Source of the DNA: Henckelia pumila
Taxonomy: Eukaryota > Streptophyta > Magnoliopsida > Lamiales > Gesneriaceae
NCBI RefSeq assembly: GCF_033568475.1
Contig: NC_133121.1
Location: 4,526,001-4,590,000, forward strand
DNA: 64,000 nucleotides
Direction of reading: 5' to 3'
This document shows positions 50,401 to 61,320 of the stretch, piece after piece. Every line of letters begins with the position of its first letter. Positions within the stretch are counted from its first letter, which is position 1. The notes under the pieces were generated by a model that was not told the origin of the DNA, did not search any database, and was given only the letters and a program-made list of their open reading frames with translations. A program made the position numbers and the translations under genes.

Positions 50401-50749
50401 TGCACTGGAAGACTGACAAAGGAATGGTGCCATTGATGGAGTTGGAGCGAAGACTAAGCTTCCGCAGCATTCGCAGGTTAGAGATTTCCGGGGAAAGAGC
50501 ACCCCCCAACTGGAGGCTAGGCAAGCGGAGCTCCGTAACCCGTCGGCCGTCGCATGCGACGCCGCGCCAGTCGCAGGGAGCCGCCGGAGTCAATGGGTCC
50601 CAGTCAGCGAGCGCGCCGAGTGGGTCTTGGAGGCTGAGCTTGATAGAAGTCAAGGCTTGGATCTCGGCTTGAGTGTCGGCATTCAACACGGCGCAGGTTA
50701 AGAATGGGGTGTAAATCACCACCATGAACAAGATAGCGACGGCGGCCAT
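47423..50749 (-). CDS. LRR receptor-like kinase, At4g36180 type
   Basis: Intronless, 1108 aa. The ATG at 50747-50749 (MAAVAILF) is used because the frame beyond it reaches only TTG. A signal peptide of about 24 residues is followed by an LRRNT domain with CDWRGVAC, more than 20 plant LRRs (L-x-x-L-x-L-x-x-N-x-x-SGxIP), a transmembrane segment near residue 730-750 (LILFIAVAASGILLMLSCCC), a Gly/Ser-rich juxtamembrane stretch and a kinase domain (about 815-1090). The protein should sit in the plasma membrane with the LRRs outside. The kinase keeps DFG and APE (VAPEAA) but has LAIRRL where the ATP lysine is expected, a degenerate Gly loop (SRTRHGVVF) and HGD for HRD. The same departures occur in At4g36180 as I recall it, so they are family traits and the kinase is probably weak or inactive. 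The ligand is unknown. Confidence 0.95.
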   Translation of the reverse strand: MAAVAILFMVVIYTPFLTCAVLNADTQAEIQALTSIKLSLQDPLGALADWDPLTPAAPCDWRGVACDGRRVTELRLPSLQLGGALSPEISNLRMLRKLSLRSNSINGTIPLSVFQCTLLRSIFLQDNSFTGPLPPEISNLTSLLILNVAGNQLSGEIPGELPGNLRLLDLSSNALSGEIPGNISSGSQLQLINLSYNKISGEIPSSFGELQNLQYLWLDHNSLQGELPSTLANCSALVHFSAEGNAIGGVVPAPVGELPKLQVISLSHNNLSGPVPASLLCKESSSSPSIRIVKLGFNGLTEIGMPASAACFSALQVLDLQKNKVSGKFPQFLTNLFTLISLDLSGNFFSGSLDDEIGNLGKLEELKLAYNSFSGVVPGGIKKCVNLKVLDLEGNLFAGVVPAFLGELKSLNVLNLGGSNFSGSIPSSFGNLSALEGLNLSNAGIKGELPDEIMVWSNLSSLDLSWNKLSGAIPTSIGNLKKLTVLNLSNNGFSGSIPESIGTLFKLSVLDLSKQNLSGILPNNLVGLPNLQVIAFQENMFSGEVPEGLSSLLGLRYLNLSFNSFSGQISSTFGFLKSLDVLSLANNHISGSVPSELGNCSALEVIELRSNTLSGSIPTEFSRLSRLRVLDLGKNNLTGEIPEGLSNCSSLTSLLLDSNHLTGYIPGNLTLIASLFNFNVSNNDLSGEIPVTLGSRFNNQSAFAGNQELCGMPLDKKCERSSNNGNKKNRLILFIAVAASGILLMLSCCCFYIYSFLRWRERVRKGNDGEKKPSPTTASSRTSGGRGSSESSGPKLIIFNNKITLAETIEATRQFDEENVLSRTRHGVVFKACYNDGMVLAIRRLPNGSLDMNTFRKEAESLGRVRHRNLTVLRGYYAGSPDLRLLVYDYMPNGNLATLLQEASHQDGHVLNWPMRHLIALGISRGLAFLHTNSMVHGDVKPQNVLFDADFEAHLSDFGLDKLTISPSSEPSTSASVGTLGYVAPEAALTNEVTKESDVYSFGIVLLELLTGKRPIMFTEDEDIVKWVKRQLQRGQISELLEPGLLELDPESSEWEEFLLGIKVGLLCTGSDPSERPTMTDIVFMLEGCRVGPDIHSSADPTSLPSPA

Positions 50750-52295
50750 GGAAAGAGCCAAAAGCAATGTCAGAGCTTATATATATTCGTGGGTGTAGGA
50801 TATCGGAATGCGCGACGGGGGCGTAAATTAGTGCGTGCCCGCGGCGACTATTGGCAGAGAAATGGAGGAAAGGGGGATTGCCATATGTTGCGCCAGTATG
50901 CGCATGCATCACTCTATTTCACACTTCTCCTCTTGCTCTCTCTTTTTATTACTGTTTTGGGGTTACCCTTTATTTGTGAGGTGTAAAGTTTGATGCTACA
51001 CCTTTTCTTCTAACACTGGCTTAATTATTATTATTATCATTTCGACCCCTCTTTAATTTACATTAAAAAACTTCGGTTTTTTTTTCAAAAAATAAGAATA
51101 AAAATTGGTTGCTTGGTTTCAAATTTATAGATTTTAATTATGCTCAAAAAATTTTTTAATAGATTTTAAATAAATTTTTGTTGTTTATAGAAGTAAAGAT
51201 CATATACCACTTGAAATTCATTTCTCACGTATATTTTATTTTAATTATTATATATTTCAACTACATCTAATAACAATATCATTTTAAATTCATTATAATT
51301 TGTAATTGCAAATAAGTAGCGGGTGAAATTAAAATTCTATATATTATTTCATCTTTGTAAGCGCCAATGACAATATATATAATTAAAAAACATTAAACAT
51401 AGCATGTAATATTGTTTTTGAACGTGTGATGTAACAGTGAAACTGGTTCACTTTTTCGCCAACTCATTGATTTGACCATTGAATTCGCATTATGTTATTT
51501 GTCGTCTTATTTAATTCTTCAATTCAAAATACAACAATGCCATTCAATGCATTTATATCATAAATTAATAAGAATTATGGGTTTAAATTTTTTTTTAAAA
51601 AAATGTCCATATCTAAGGACCATGCAGATTTACATTTTAAACACTCTTTGCAAAATAGCTTATATGGAAAACTCAAAATCTAAACAACCGGATGACTGAT
51701 TTATTTTGCTCAAAAGTAACAAAATGCATATTATGACCTAATTAAAGTTAATGCATATTACATTTTTGTTGAAGAAAATGAGTTCATTGAGTTGCATCAA
51801 ATGATCAATGATTTTTTTGGAAAATTCGATATGTTTTTGATACTGTAATTTCGATATACTGAAAATTCAATATTTTTTCATATCTCTCTTGTGTTCAAAT
51901 ACACTTAAAAACGTAATTTTTTATCTTTTTCATGGATCATTTAATAATATGATTTTCAAATTCATCGTGTAATGAAAATGCTTTATATATCCTATGAGAT
52001 AGGATGTTTTGTAAATATTCGTTTGTCGTGCATGTAAATCATGTCATAAGTTTTTAAAAAATAAATTATGATACTGAGAAAAATAAAATTTATGGGTTTT
52101 GCGCATTGATGAATATTTATTATTTTTATTAAATTTTATTTATTTTTTCAACGTGACGTTGATTTGATAACATCGATACTAATAAAATGGTGACGTATGT
52201 AGTGCAAGTGCTACTATACCAACAATCTCGTTCAAAAATAATTGAAATTTCCAAACCATTAGATATTTGATGAAAAATGAAATCTGATAACATAG

Positions 52296-52296
<1 letters not shown>

Positions 52297-52327
<31 letters not shown>
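52297..52327. repeat. TA microsatellite
   Basis: About 15 TA units in a row. Confidence 0.95.
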
Positions 52328-52331
<4 letters not shown>

Positions 52332-52389
52332 ATAAAAGTTTTCCTAAATCGAAATTTTGATCCATGATAATAATAATTAAATAAAAACT

Positions 52390-52530
52390 TATAAGAGGCT
52401 GTATCATAAGTCAAATTTATGAGACGAGTATCCGATCCAAATCGACTCATGAAAAAGTATTACTCGTACAAAAAATATTACTTTTCATTACAAATATGAA
52501 TGTGATTGATCCGTCTCATAGTTTTATAAA
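52390..52530. repeat. GAGACGG-family repeat fragment
   Basis: 'ataagaggctgtatcataag', 'aaatatgaatgtgattgatccgtctcata' and 'caaaaaatattac' match the modules of the copy at 44.6 kb. Confidence 0.6.
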
Positions 52531-54210
52531 TATAAATCCATAAAATTATTTCATATCATATTACATATATACCTGATGATAACTATGGAAATGACGATTA
52601 AAATTATATTACAATTAAAATTATATTACATACTTTGAGAAAAAGAAATCAAGATTTTTTCAAAGCAGATTCTAGATCGAGTCAGCTTAATTTATATTTA
52701 ATCAATCAAAATTATGGACTAGACCTCGTAGCTAATGGTTAGTCACGAGTGAAATTAATATAATATAGAGTTTATTTTAATAAATCTATGGGTCCAATAT
52801 TTATCGTATCGAAGATAATATTGTAAATCTCTAGATCGACTTGGTTTGATTCCCAATGTTTAAAGAAAACCAATATAAAGATATAGTGGACACGTAAGAA
52901 ATTAAATGAAAATATCCATTTCAGCTTAGTTATCTTATTTATTAAAATTCAGTTAATTATTTTACACGTTTTACAAAGTTTTTTTGAGGATAAGTTTTTT
53001 TATAAAGTTTTGAGTTTAGGCATGATGTAAGTATGCATTTGGTAAATATATATATATTATACACGTAAAAGTAAGTAAGTCAGACTACTTAACAATATAA
53101 AATATAAATATTTATGTATTAATTAATGATAACTTTAAGATTTTCCTATGTTATGCTTGGATTGATGGTTTTAAAATGATATAATCTAATTTTTTTTGAT
53201 TTATTTAGATGAAAACAATTCAAGTAGTTAAATTCGCATTAAATTATGCAATTTCAATAGTAATTGTTATGTATTTCAAATGCATTCTCCGATTCTCGTT
53301 TGAGATCTATATTATTTATCAAATTGAATGTCTCTTTCCAAAAACAAAGCCACTAATCCAAATGCAATCGAAATAATTGTTCCCTCATCAACAACCAAAT
53401 TATTGATTGTAGAAAATACGAAAACAATTTCCAATCAAACCTTCATATATTCAACAATTATTTCAACATATTCCCAAAAAATAAAGTCTAAAGCTGCATT
53501 TGAATTGATTATTGAAACATGGACTGATTGATTGGAAGCATGAAGGACTGGTTAGAAATTTGTTTGTTTGGGTTAACCAAGCTGAATTTCAAATCTTCAT
53601 CTATTTATTTTTCGAATCATTATAATTAATTTTGTATTTTTCTTAATTAGCACGATGCATTGCATCTAATTCAATTGAAAATTTTGACGCAACAAAACTC
53701 ACGTGAAGCCATCTCGTGGGTCAGTTTTGTAGGTTATATTTCTTATTTAATCATAACTATAAAAATTCATTATTTTTTTTATGTCAAAACTATTATTTTT
53801 CATTATAGTAAGTTTTTTGTACGATTTAATCGCGACGACGACACTAAATCTGAAATCTCATCATGTCCCCTGTGAGCAGCGAATGTCCTTTATGCCATTT
53901 TGGATGCGACACTACAGGCCATGCATTAGTCTGGTGCACTATGGTGAAAGAATGTTAAGGAAAGACACACACTTCTGGTCTCTTCTTAAGCAGGTTCGAC
54001 ATTTAGACATTTTGGATGTGTTTCTATGGATGAAGGAGATGTTGGACAGAAAGGACTTCGAGGAATTTGCGATCCGATCTTGGGCTTGTTGGAGTGAAAG
54101 AAATCGAATTGTTCACAAGCTAGATAATGTTGGGTCGAGGCTATACGTGGAGTGGAGTGTCTCTATGCTTCAAGAGTTCCAGTTTGCGCGTTGATCCTCT
54201 TAGATACATC

Positions 54211-55085
54211 TGATGCGATTATCATAAAATGGGTACCCGGGGGTGGGTGAATTCCCGAGCGAAATAGAAGGCGAGTTTCTTGTCTTCTTGGAGATGAAAC
54301 CTATACACTGAAAAACCAGGAAACTCGTCAGTGGGGAGCCGGAATGGTTTCCGGCATCGCCACTCCGATGCTTAAGTTAGATTAAGATGTATAGAGTGGG
54401 CTTATGATATTTAGAAAAATTGAAAGTGTAAATGTGAAGATGTCAAAGAACGTAAGAGAACATAGAAACATACCATGACCAGGACAGGGAGCCTGGTATT
54501 TATAGGAATTCCGGAGAGATCCCAATAATTGTACGTTATGGGTTTCTGACATCTATTAAATGTGATTAGATGTTTTCCGTGATTTTTGGACAGTGCTCAT
54601 GACTACTCATTATTATTCTCTGTCATTTTCAGATGGTGCCCATGTTGTGGGACCCGTGTTATGATTTGGCCTGGAAAGGGTCCTCTAGCCTGGATGACGG
54701 GGTGCTCAAGGCCAGGGTGCTGGATGCCAGGATGCTAGATGCCAGGATGTTGGGAGGCCAGGGTCCTGGACGCTAGGGTGCTGGATGCCAGGATGCTGGG
54801 AGGCCAGGGTGCTCGGGGCCAGGGTGCTCCGGAGGGTTCTCTGCCTAGGAAGGGAGGATACCTCTTGGCAAGGCAAGAGACCTCTTGGCAAGGGAAGACT
54901 CCTCCTGCCCAGGGAAGGAAGGACACCTCTTGGCAAGGGAAAAGACCTCTTGGCAAGGGAAGGGGAGACACATTTTCCCTGTTTCGCTGATCTTCTCTTG
55001 CCACTAACCTAAAAACCATCTCGCGTCCGGGCACTCGACAATCACTCGGGTTTGGTGATAACCCGGGATATTTCACGGGGTATCA
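54211..55085. mobile_element. Solo LTR (875 bp) in the LINE relic
   Basis: Starts TGATGCGATT and ends GGGGTATCA (TGAT...ATCA ends), with a perfect 5-bp duplication ACATC at 54206-54210 and 55086-55090. GC-rich with tandem repeats inside. No coding domain. TG...CA ends plus a 5-bp duplication indicate an LTR left after loss of the element; the family is not determined. Confidence 0.88.
54690..54970. repeat. Minisatellites inside the solo LTR
   Basis: First block (about 54690-54835): repeated 'gctggatgccagg' and 'ggccagggtgct' variants. Second block (about 54855-54965): repeated 'cctcttggcaagg' and 'gggaagg' variants. Long frames across both strands are products of the repeat. Confidence 0.85.
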
Positions 55086-55311
55086 ACATCCAATCATTCC
55101 AAGCACTTTGGCTCCAATTAGATGGGTGGCGCCTCTCCTAAACCGATTGAGATTGGATGTTGATGCGTCATTTAATCATACCTCAAATTCTTATGTTATT
55201 TTTGCGTGGGTGGGGGTGGGGGTGGGGTTGATCCATGGCCATCAAGGGTAGATGATATTTGCTTTTGGTCGGAGAATAGAGAAGCCGTCCTATGTTGTGG
55301 TAGCAGAACTA

Positions 55312-55995
55312 GGGAGTATTTTCAAAAGATTATGATTTTGTAAAAATAATTAATGGAGTGTTTGCAATCACTAAAAAAAGTGATTGTTAGCTTTTAGCTT
55401 AAAAAAATCATTTTTGTGTGTTTTTTAAACCTAGATTATGTGTTAGCTTATGCTTAACTTAATTGAAATCCAAAAGCTAGTCATGTGATAATTATGATTC
55501 TCCAAAAGTGATTTTAATAAGAAGGTCATTGTTAAAATCATTCTAATCACTTGTTTATCAAATACTACCAAACTTTAATTTTTAGATTTCCACATTTGTT
55601 TCCAAACACTACCAACTTTTGATTTTTCTTAACTTTTTTATAATCTATAAATTAATCACTTCCACAAAAACAAAATCTACTGCAAACACTCCCTAAATTT
55701 ATAGATTATAAAAAAGTTAATAAAAATCAAAAGTTGAAAGTGTTTGGAAATAAATGTGAAAATCTAAAAATCAGAGTTGAGTATTGTTTGATAAATAAGT
55801 GATTAGAGTAATTTTAATATTAATTTTTTATTAGAATCACTTTTGGAGAATCATAATCAACATATGACTAGCTTTTGGATTTCAATTAAATTAAGATAAG
55901 CTAACACATAATTTGGATTTAAAAAACACACAAAAGTGATTTTTTTAAGCCAAAATCTAACAATCACTTTTTTTATAGTGATTACAAGCACTCCC
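55312..55995. mobile_element. Foldback MITE in the LINE relic
   Basis: Two arms of about 300 bp (about 55357-55665 and 55697-55995) are imperfect reverse complements, roughly 85-90% alike by eye, with a short loop at about 55665-55697. Ends are GGGAG ... CTCCC. The flanking CTA (55309-55311) and TTA (55996-55998) are near-identical 3-bp repeats, as for PIF/Harbinger MITEs (TWA target). It contains no gene. Internal 'gcaaacactcc' repeats suggest it arose by head-to-head doubling of a smaller element. Confidence 0.85.
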
Positions 55996-56498
55996 TTAGA
56001 GGCGATAAAAGAGGGCTTGAGGTTAGCACAACTCATAGGTCTACCGATTCACGAAACATCAACAAATTCGCTCTTAACGGTGCAAGCAGTCACTAGATTT
56101 GAGACGGACTTCCGTTATAATGGTTCTATGGCCGCAGAAGTAAGACATTTAGGAAAACCGAAATTTTCATTCTTTGTTGGTAAAGCTTGTATCGAAAGAT
56201 TTGAATTTGGTTTAATAATATATCACGTATTACCATTAAAAAAAAGTCTTTTGTACGATATCGAATCTAAATTTGTAATATGTGATACGGATTCATTGAT
56301 CTATATTTATAATAAAAATAATAATATTTTCAAAGATAAGGCGGTAAGTTTTTGCATTTACATCTCAAAAATTGTATATCCTACCCGAATTCAGTTCCGA
56401 TTCCAAATCCATCCCGCTTATAGCTTGACTTGCACGCACTATTTACTAGATTCGCGGGCACGCACCGAAACATTACTCAAAAACACACACACCGGAAA

Positions 56499-58223
56499 AT
56501 GGGGGTGACGAAGGAGCAGGTCGAATCAACCCTAAAGTCAAAGATGAATCCATCTCATCTTGTAATCGCTCTTATCTAGTATTGTTTGTTGTTATACGTG
56601 ATTTATGGATTTTTATTTCGTGGGTTTTGGATTTTAGCATTATTATAATGTTGGAAATGTTCGTAGCACTGCATCTGATTGACACAATTAAATCGATTCT
56701 CCAATTTGTTTTCAGTTGGCAAGCTTTTTGTGTGTTAAATTTAGTTAAACTCTGTTCGATTTGCGTTTTTTTTCCTGTGTATTGTGGGAAAGATTGGAAT
56801 TTTCTGAATCTCCAGTCTACAGTATACTTATTCAGCGAAGTGGGACTTGTTAGTATTTTATTCGTGACAGATATTATAAAGTTGATTGCTTTGCTTGTAT
56901 CCTTCAGAATAAGCTTGTAGATTTAGAAAGGCTTTCTTTCTTTTGCGTGATTAATGTATTGGTAGACGAGGCTGAACCTACCCATGCGCTTAACTCCACA
57001 TAACTCCACATTCTGGTTCTAACAACGGTGGCCGAATCCTTCTGTTATGACAATCATAATCAATATGACTTTACATCATAGAATTGAATGAAATATCTGA
57101 GTGTTTTTTAGAGAAAGAGGAGGCTTAAGAACTGGAAACTGGCCATATCACGACTTTGTGTAACGTTTTGATTAAGAAAAGAGGTCTGTGGCGCGAATTT
57201 TTATGGCGGACGAGGGCCATAATGCCATGCCTTGTAAGATTTCTTTGTTCTGTCTGTTAGCGAAGAAAAATGTATAATTTACTGTGTGATCCGATGACCA
57301 GTTTGTGCTGGATCGAATGATTTCTAGAGCTATGTCTGACATGGAGATGGATCGCCACGAATGCATGGGAGGTGTTGGAGTTGGAGGGGATATATTTTGA
57401 ACCACCCAAGTTTCTATTAGCTTATGCTTTTTTTATTATCTGGCCATCCTACAGAGTCCAAGTCTATGTTTTTTTGTCGAATTTTATGGTGTTTCTGAGT
57501 GGAGAGCTAAAGGTTAAAGTGCTACCTTAAATATGTTGCCTTCCCATTGGATATGTTTCTTCGTTGAAATGTCAGATGTGGGGGATATGCAGGGGAATGG
57601 GTTACGGGTTAGTATGGATCCTGAAAATAACACGAGACATAAGGGGGATTGGAGGGCAATTGCCCCTATTTTGGGTTTGTCTGGATGCAACTTGGAGTCG
57701 TAGTGACCTGGAGCAATGGCTTGTATAGCCCACACACACACATATATATATATACTTATATAGCACCTACATTAAGTGAGAAAACTATCTGTATTAAATT
57801 TTTCAGAATGCGCTCCATCTTTCTACTACCACCATTTGACGTAAACTCTTGTTGATCCATTCTATCCTGGTTTTATATCTCATTTTTTCACACTATCTTG
57901 TTTTTTCCCCTCATTTCAGGAGGTCGTCGACATATCCGGAGGGTATGTTCTCACGTGATTCACTTTTTAGGTTTACTTTGATTCTTGATAGGTTCATTGT
58001 ATAAACAATCAACATCTGTTTTGCTCTCAGATGTGGTGCAAGCTTCACAGTCGAGATTGTCTCAGAACAATTTGTGGGCAAAAGATTGCTGGAGAGGCAT
58101 CGAATGGTGAACACTGCATTAGCGGAAGAGATGAAAGAAATTCACGCCCTTTCCATAACTAAAGCTCTGACTGATGAGCAGTGGGAACAACAAGAGACCC
58201 AAAAGTCCCAAGCAGCTACTTGA
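56499..58223 (+). CDS. BOLA2: BolA-like protein 2 (class II BolA)
   Basis: Three exons: 56499-56561, 57920-57942 (only 23 nt) and 58031-58223, giving 92 aa. The protein reads MGVTKEQVESTL ... EVVDISGGCGASF ... KRLLERHRMVNTAL ... EIHALSITKALT. It has the BolA fold signature, including Cys30 in the GGCG loop and His67 in the IHAL motif, which together with a monothiol glutaredoxin ligate a [2Fe-2S] cluster. Class II BolA proteins in plants are cytosolic and nuclear and pair with GRXS17. No transit peptide is present. The first intron is 1.36 kb. A LINE relic ends only about 320 bp upstream of the ATG, so the promoter is short or overlaps it. The neighbour downstream is FBN5. Confidence 0.95.
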
Positions 58224-59033
58224 ATATGGTTGAACAGACTTTACAAAATAAATTGTGCTTTCGATTGCAAATGCTGAAGCTCAAATTCAAACAACTTGCG
58301 CTCTCTCGTTTACTTGACAATGATGAAAGTGCATATTAGTTACCTAAAATAAAATAAAATGATGCTTGCAATATTATCTGCTTATAATGTATCCTCACTT
58401 TTCTATTATGCTCCAGTCAATATGAATGGGATGTGCCATGGATATGGTTGAAATATATGAGATTGTGGCATCAAAATATTTCCACCTTTTAGATTAGATG
58501 TTAATTAAACAAAAGACATATACTCCCAAATCCCAATGCTCTGTTACACTATTTTCGTCTGTCTTGGATGTGGTAAATATAACTCGAACTTCAACTACGT
58601 ATGTGGTTTTATTTAGTATTGGATTATTAATTCTATTATTGTGGGCTATGGCTATTATCAACCTGTTTTAGTGATTTTTAGTTTGGTTTTTTAAATCTTC
58701 CACCAAAACATCTATGTTTAGGAATTAGGATATTCAAATTGATAAAACTAGTCAATTATCGTAAATCTTCATAATGAGCGGGTTTCTTTCTGGTAAGACG
58801 GTAATGATTTGTGAGATTGATTAGTTTTACTCGAATTTTCAATAAAAAATAATATTTTAAACCCAAAAAAAAAATAACACATGAACTCTCTAAATAAGAA
58901 TTTAGAGTCAGCCAACCCAAGGTGATGAAATAGATCAAATTTGGTTATTATTGAGTGGCTTGCCTCCAACAACCATCTTCTGCCATACATACTTCACTTC
59001 TATCCATTCAGTCAACCACAAAAAAAACAGCAC

Positions 59034-59056
59034 AAACCAAACCAAACCAAACCAAA
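59034..59056. repeat. AACCA short tandem repeat
   Basis: About four to five 'aacca' units upstream of FBN5, probably in the promoter or 5' UTR. Confidence 0.8.
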
Positions 59057-59265
59057 CGCCAAAATCATTCCACCAATTCTTTGTCTGGATTTCTTCATTC
59101 ATTGTATGCTTTTCATCACAATCATCTGGCTATGGTGGCAATCGTGAGTCTGTATAAACTGGATCTGCCGAACCAGACATCTCATTTGCTTCCATAATGC
59201 CAGCCTACGAGGTCGGACTAATGCCCGCGACAGCTCCCCACGTGTTCCCGCCCAGTTCAACCAAT

Positions 59266-60688
59266 ATGGCGACGAAGCTCCCATTAATGGCCGCCCGATA
59301 CAGTTTCATCGGATTTCGAGACAACCCTTTTCGATTTTGGTATCATTCTTCCCTCAAAGTTGCAGAACAGACCCCGCACTTGTCTGCTGCAGATGAAGAA
59401 CTGTCTGATTACGGGTCTCCTGCCCAAATCAAACGAGACCTTTATGCTGCATTACAAGGTGAGAAATTCCAGTGGTATTCAAAAATAAAGACACTGAATT
59501 TGTTGAAGCTTAAGGTTTATCTGTTGTTGGAGAAATAAAAGGAACTAATGCATTATGATAGGCGTTAACAGAGGCATATTTGGGGTCCCGTCTGCCAAGA
59601 AAAGTGAAATCGGAAAATTGGTCGAGCTTTTGGAGTCTCAAAATCCCACTCCTGAACCCACTCTTTGCCTAGAAAAGGTGCCACCCATTTGTTCTTTTCT
59701 TTTCATTTCTTTTCGAACTTGTGAACTCATCATTTGCTACAATCACAGGTTGCTGGAGCGTGGAAGCTCATCTTTAGCACCATTACGATTCTGGGTTCAA
59801 GAAGAACTAAATTGGGATTGAGAGATTTCATCAACTTGGGAGATTTCGTCCAATCTATTGATCTTGCCGAGGTATAACGCAAGAACGCTTCAAAGTATAG
59901 CATCAAAATAAGAACTAAAAGGTGATAATATCTATTTCCCGGAAATGTGTACTAACATGTCCAGGATTTGTGATGGCAATGGAGGGTAAAGCAGTTAACG
60001 TGATCAAGTTCAGTGCCAGAGGCCTCACTCTGTTGAGTGGTCAGCTCACCATTGAAGCCTCGTTCAAGACTACTTCGAAATCAGTGAGTTTTTACACCGT
60101 TGAAATCGGAATCCGGCTTAATATAATCTTTTGATGGCCTAAATTCCCTTTGCAGAGAGTTGAGATAATATACAAGAAGTCCATTATCACTCCAGACCAG
60201 GTACATTGCAGAAAACAGACTTAAAAATGTATGTCTCATAAGATATACTTGCTCCCCTATTCGGATTCGCTTCCCTTGTCGGATTTCGCCGCCTGTTCAT
60301 TCATTCATACGACTGCAAAACATTGAAAATCCCAACTTTGGTTATGATTTTCGAGTCCCCACCTGATTGTTGTACAAGATTCTGTATTCTTCCTTAGGTT
60401 CCAATCATGTGATTAGTATTTTGGCAACTGATACATTTTGTGTTCGTGGGAATTCGACAGTTGATGAATGTTTTCCGCAAAAACTATGACATCCTTCTTG
60501 GAATCTTCAACCCCGAGGGTTGGCTGGAGATCACGTATGTTGATTTAAGCTTTCTTGTAAAGATTTATAGAGTTTTTTTTTCCACTCGACGAATAATTTT
60601 TTGTTACGACGGCAGATATGTTGATGATTCATTGAGGATAGGGAGAGATGACAAAGGGAATATCTTCATCTTAGAAAGAGTGGAATAA
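59266..60688 (+). CDS. FBN5: Plastid-lipid-associated protein, fibrillin 5
   Basis: Seven exons: 59266-59458, 59562-59677, 59749-59871, 59985-60083, 60156-60200, 60461-60534, 60616-60688; phases agree and give 240 aa. After a basic, Ser/Phe-rich chloroplast transit peptide ([17 protein letters not shown]) comes the PAP/fibrillin domain: [17 protein letters not shown], then [35 protein letters not shown] and the lipocalin-like end [19 protein letters not shown]5 is a stromal fibrillin that binds solanesyl-diphosphate synthases and supports plastoquinone-9 synthesis. In-frame ATGs at 59197 and 59221 would lengthen the transit peptide; I prefer 59266, but this is uncertain. The acceptor of exon 4 (ATGGAG|GGT) has a weak pyrimidine tract but is the only one that keeps frame. 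Confidence 0.93.
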
Positions 60689-61310
60689 GTGGAGGATGAT
60701 CCCTCAAGATTCATTAACAGTATTTGGTTTCAGATTCTTTGATATGTAAATCTAATATTTCTTGTATCTCCCTCTTCTTCCATCAAGTTATCATAGTTGT
60801 ATATTTGGCCATTCATTATGTTCCTTCTTTTAGAGCAAACTGCTTGATCTTTGTTCTTTTCAGTGAAAAGTGGCTTCACTCGCATCATTTGGAACTGGAT
60901 GTCTTTTTTTTCAGATTTATTAAGTGCAAAACATTTTATACACGGTACGAGATTATCGAAAGAGAGATGTGTAATATGAGTAACAACAAATTAATGGATA
61001 TTGATAATTTATGCAGCTTGATTGGTTCATATCATATGGTGTTTGATGTTTCGTTGAGCGTGAGTTGAATAATCAATGATTTTTTTAAAAGTTTAAAAGA
61101 GACCGCAGAAAACCAGTTAAATCAAATCGAATTAAATATTTCAGTATGTTATGAAAATAATTGAATTTTCCGAAGAAATTTCAAAATTCGAAGTTTTATG
61201 TAGAAAAATTTAATATAACATGACCTTATGAGTTACAAGTTTTACTAAAAAAAAACCTAATTATTGTATTAATGCTATTAAATGTAAGTTTTCATTCAAA
61301 ACTTTTAAAT
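60689..61310. other. FBN5 3' flank
   Basis: 3' UTR and AT-rich sequence with no supported gene. A run of open frame to about 61068 shows no recognisable domain. Confidence 0.55.
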
Positions 61311-61320
61311 TTAAATAATG

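Larger units (their letters stand above)
50750..53835. other. Intergenic AT-rich region
   Basis: Begins with the promoter of the LRR kinase gene. Holds an AT dinucleotide run (52297-52327), GAGACGG-family relics (about 52390-52530 and 53690-53820) and long AT-rich DNA. No gene is supported. Confidence 0.6.
53840..56175 (+). mobile_element. LINE relic split by two later insertions
   Basis: Three plus-strand blocks read in the order of a plant LINE C-terminus: a zf-RVT region with CPLCHFGCDTTGHALVWC and FAIRSWACWSERNRIVH (about 53860-54190), the start of an RNase H domain with RWVAPLLNRLRLDVDASF (about 55115-55308), and its continuation EAIKEGLRLAQLIGL ... SLLTVQAVTRF (55999-56175). Between them lie a solo LTR (54211-55085, duplication ACATC) and a foldback MITE (55312-55995, CTA/TTA). 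Frames change even within blocks, so the LINE was decaying. The RNase H lacks its C-terminal part. A domesticated RNase H-like gene is a less likely reading. Confidence 0.8.

Noticed and set aside
50778-50788. TATATATA as the promoter TATA box of the LRR kinase gene
   Set aside because: It lies only about 30 bp before the ATG, which would leave almost no 5' UTR; it may be coincidental in AT-rich DNA.
54735-55076. Pro/Ser/Trp-rich small proteins on both strands
   Set aside because: They are translations of the minisatellite in the solo LTR.
55936-56508. 190-residue open frame ahead of BOLA2
   Set aside because: It is an accidental fusion of the MITE end, the LINE RNase H fragment and the BOLA2 leader, and its opening codons lie in the MITE.
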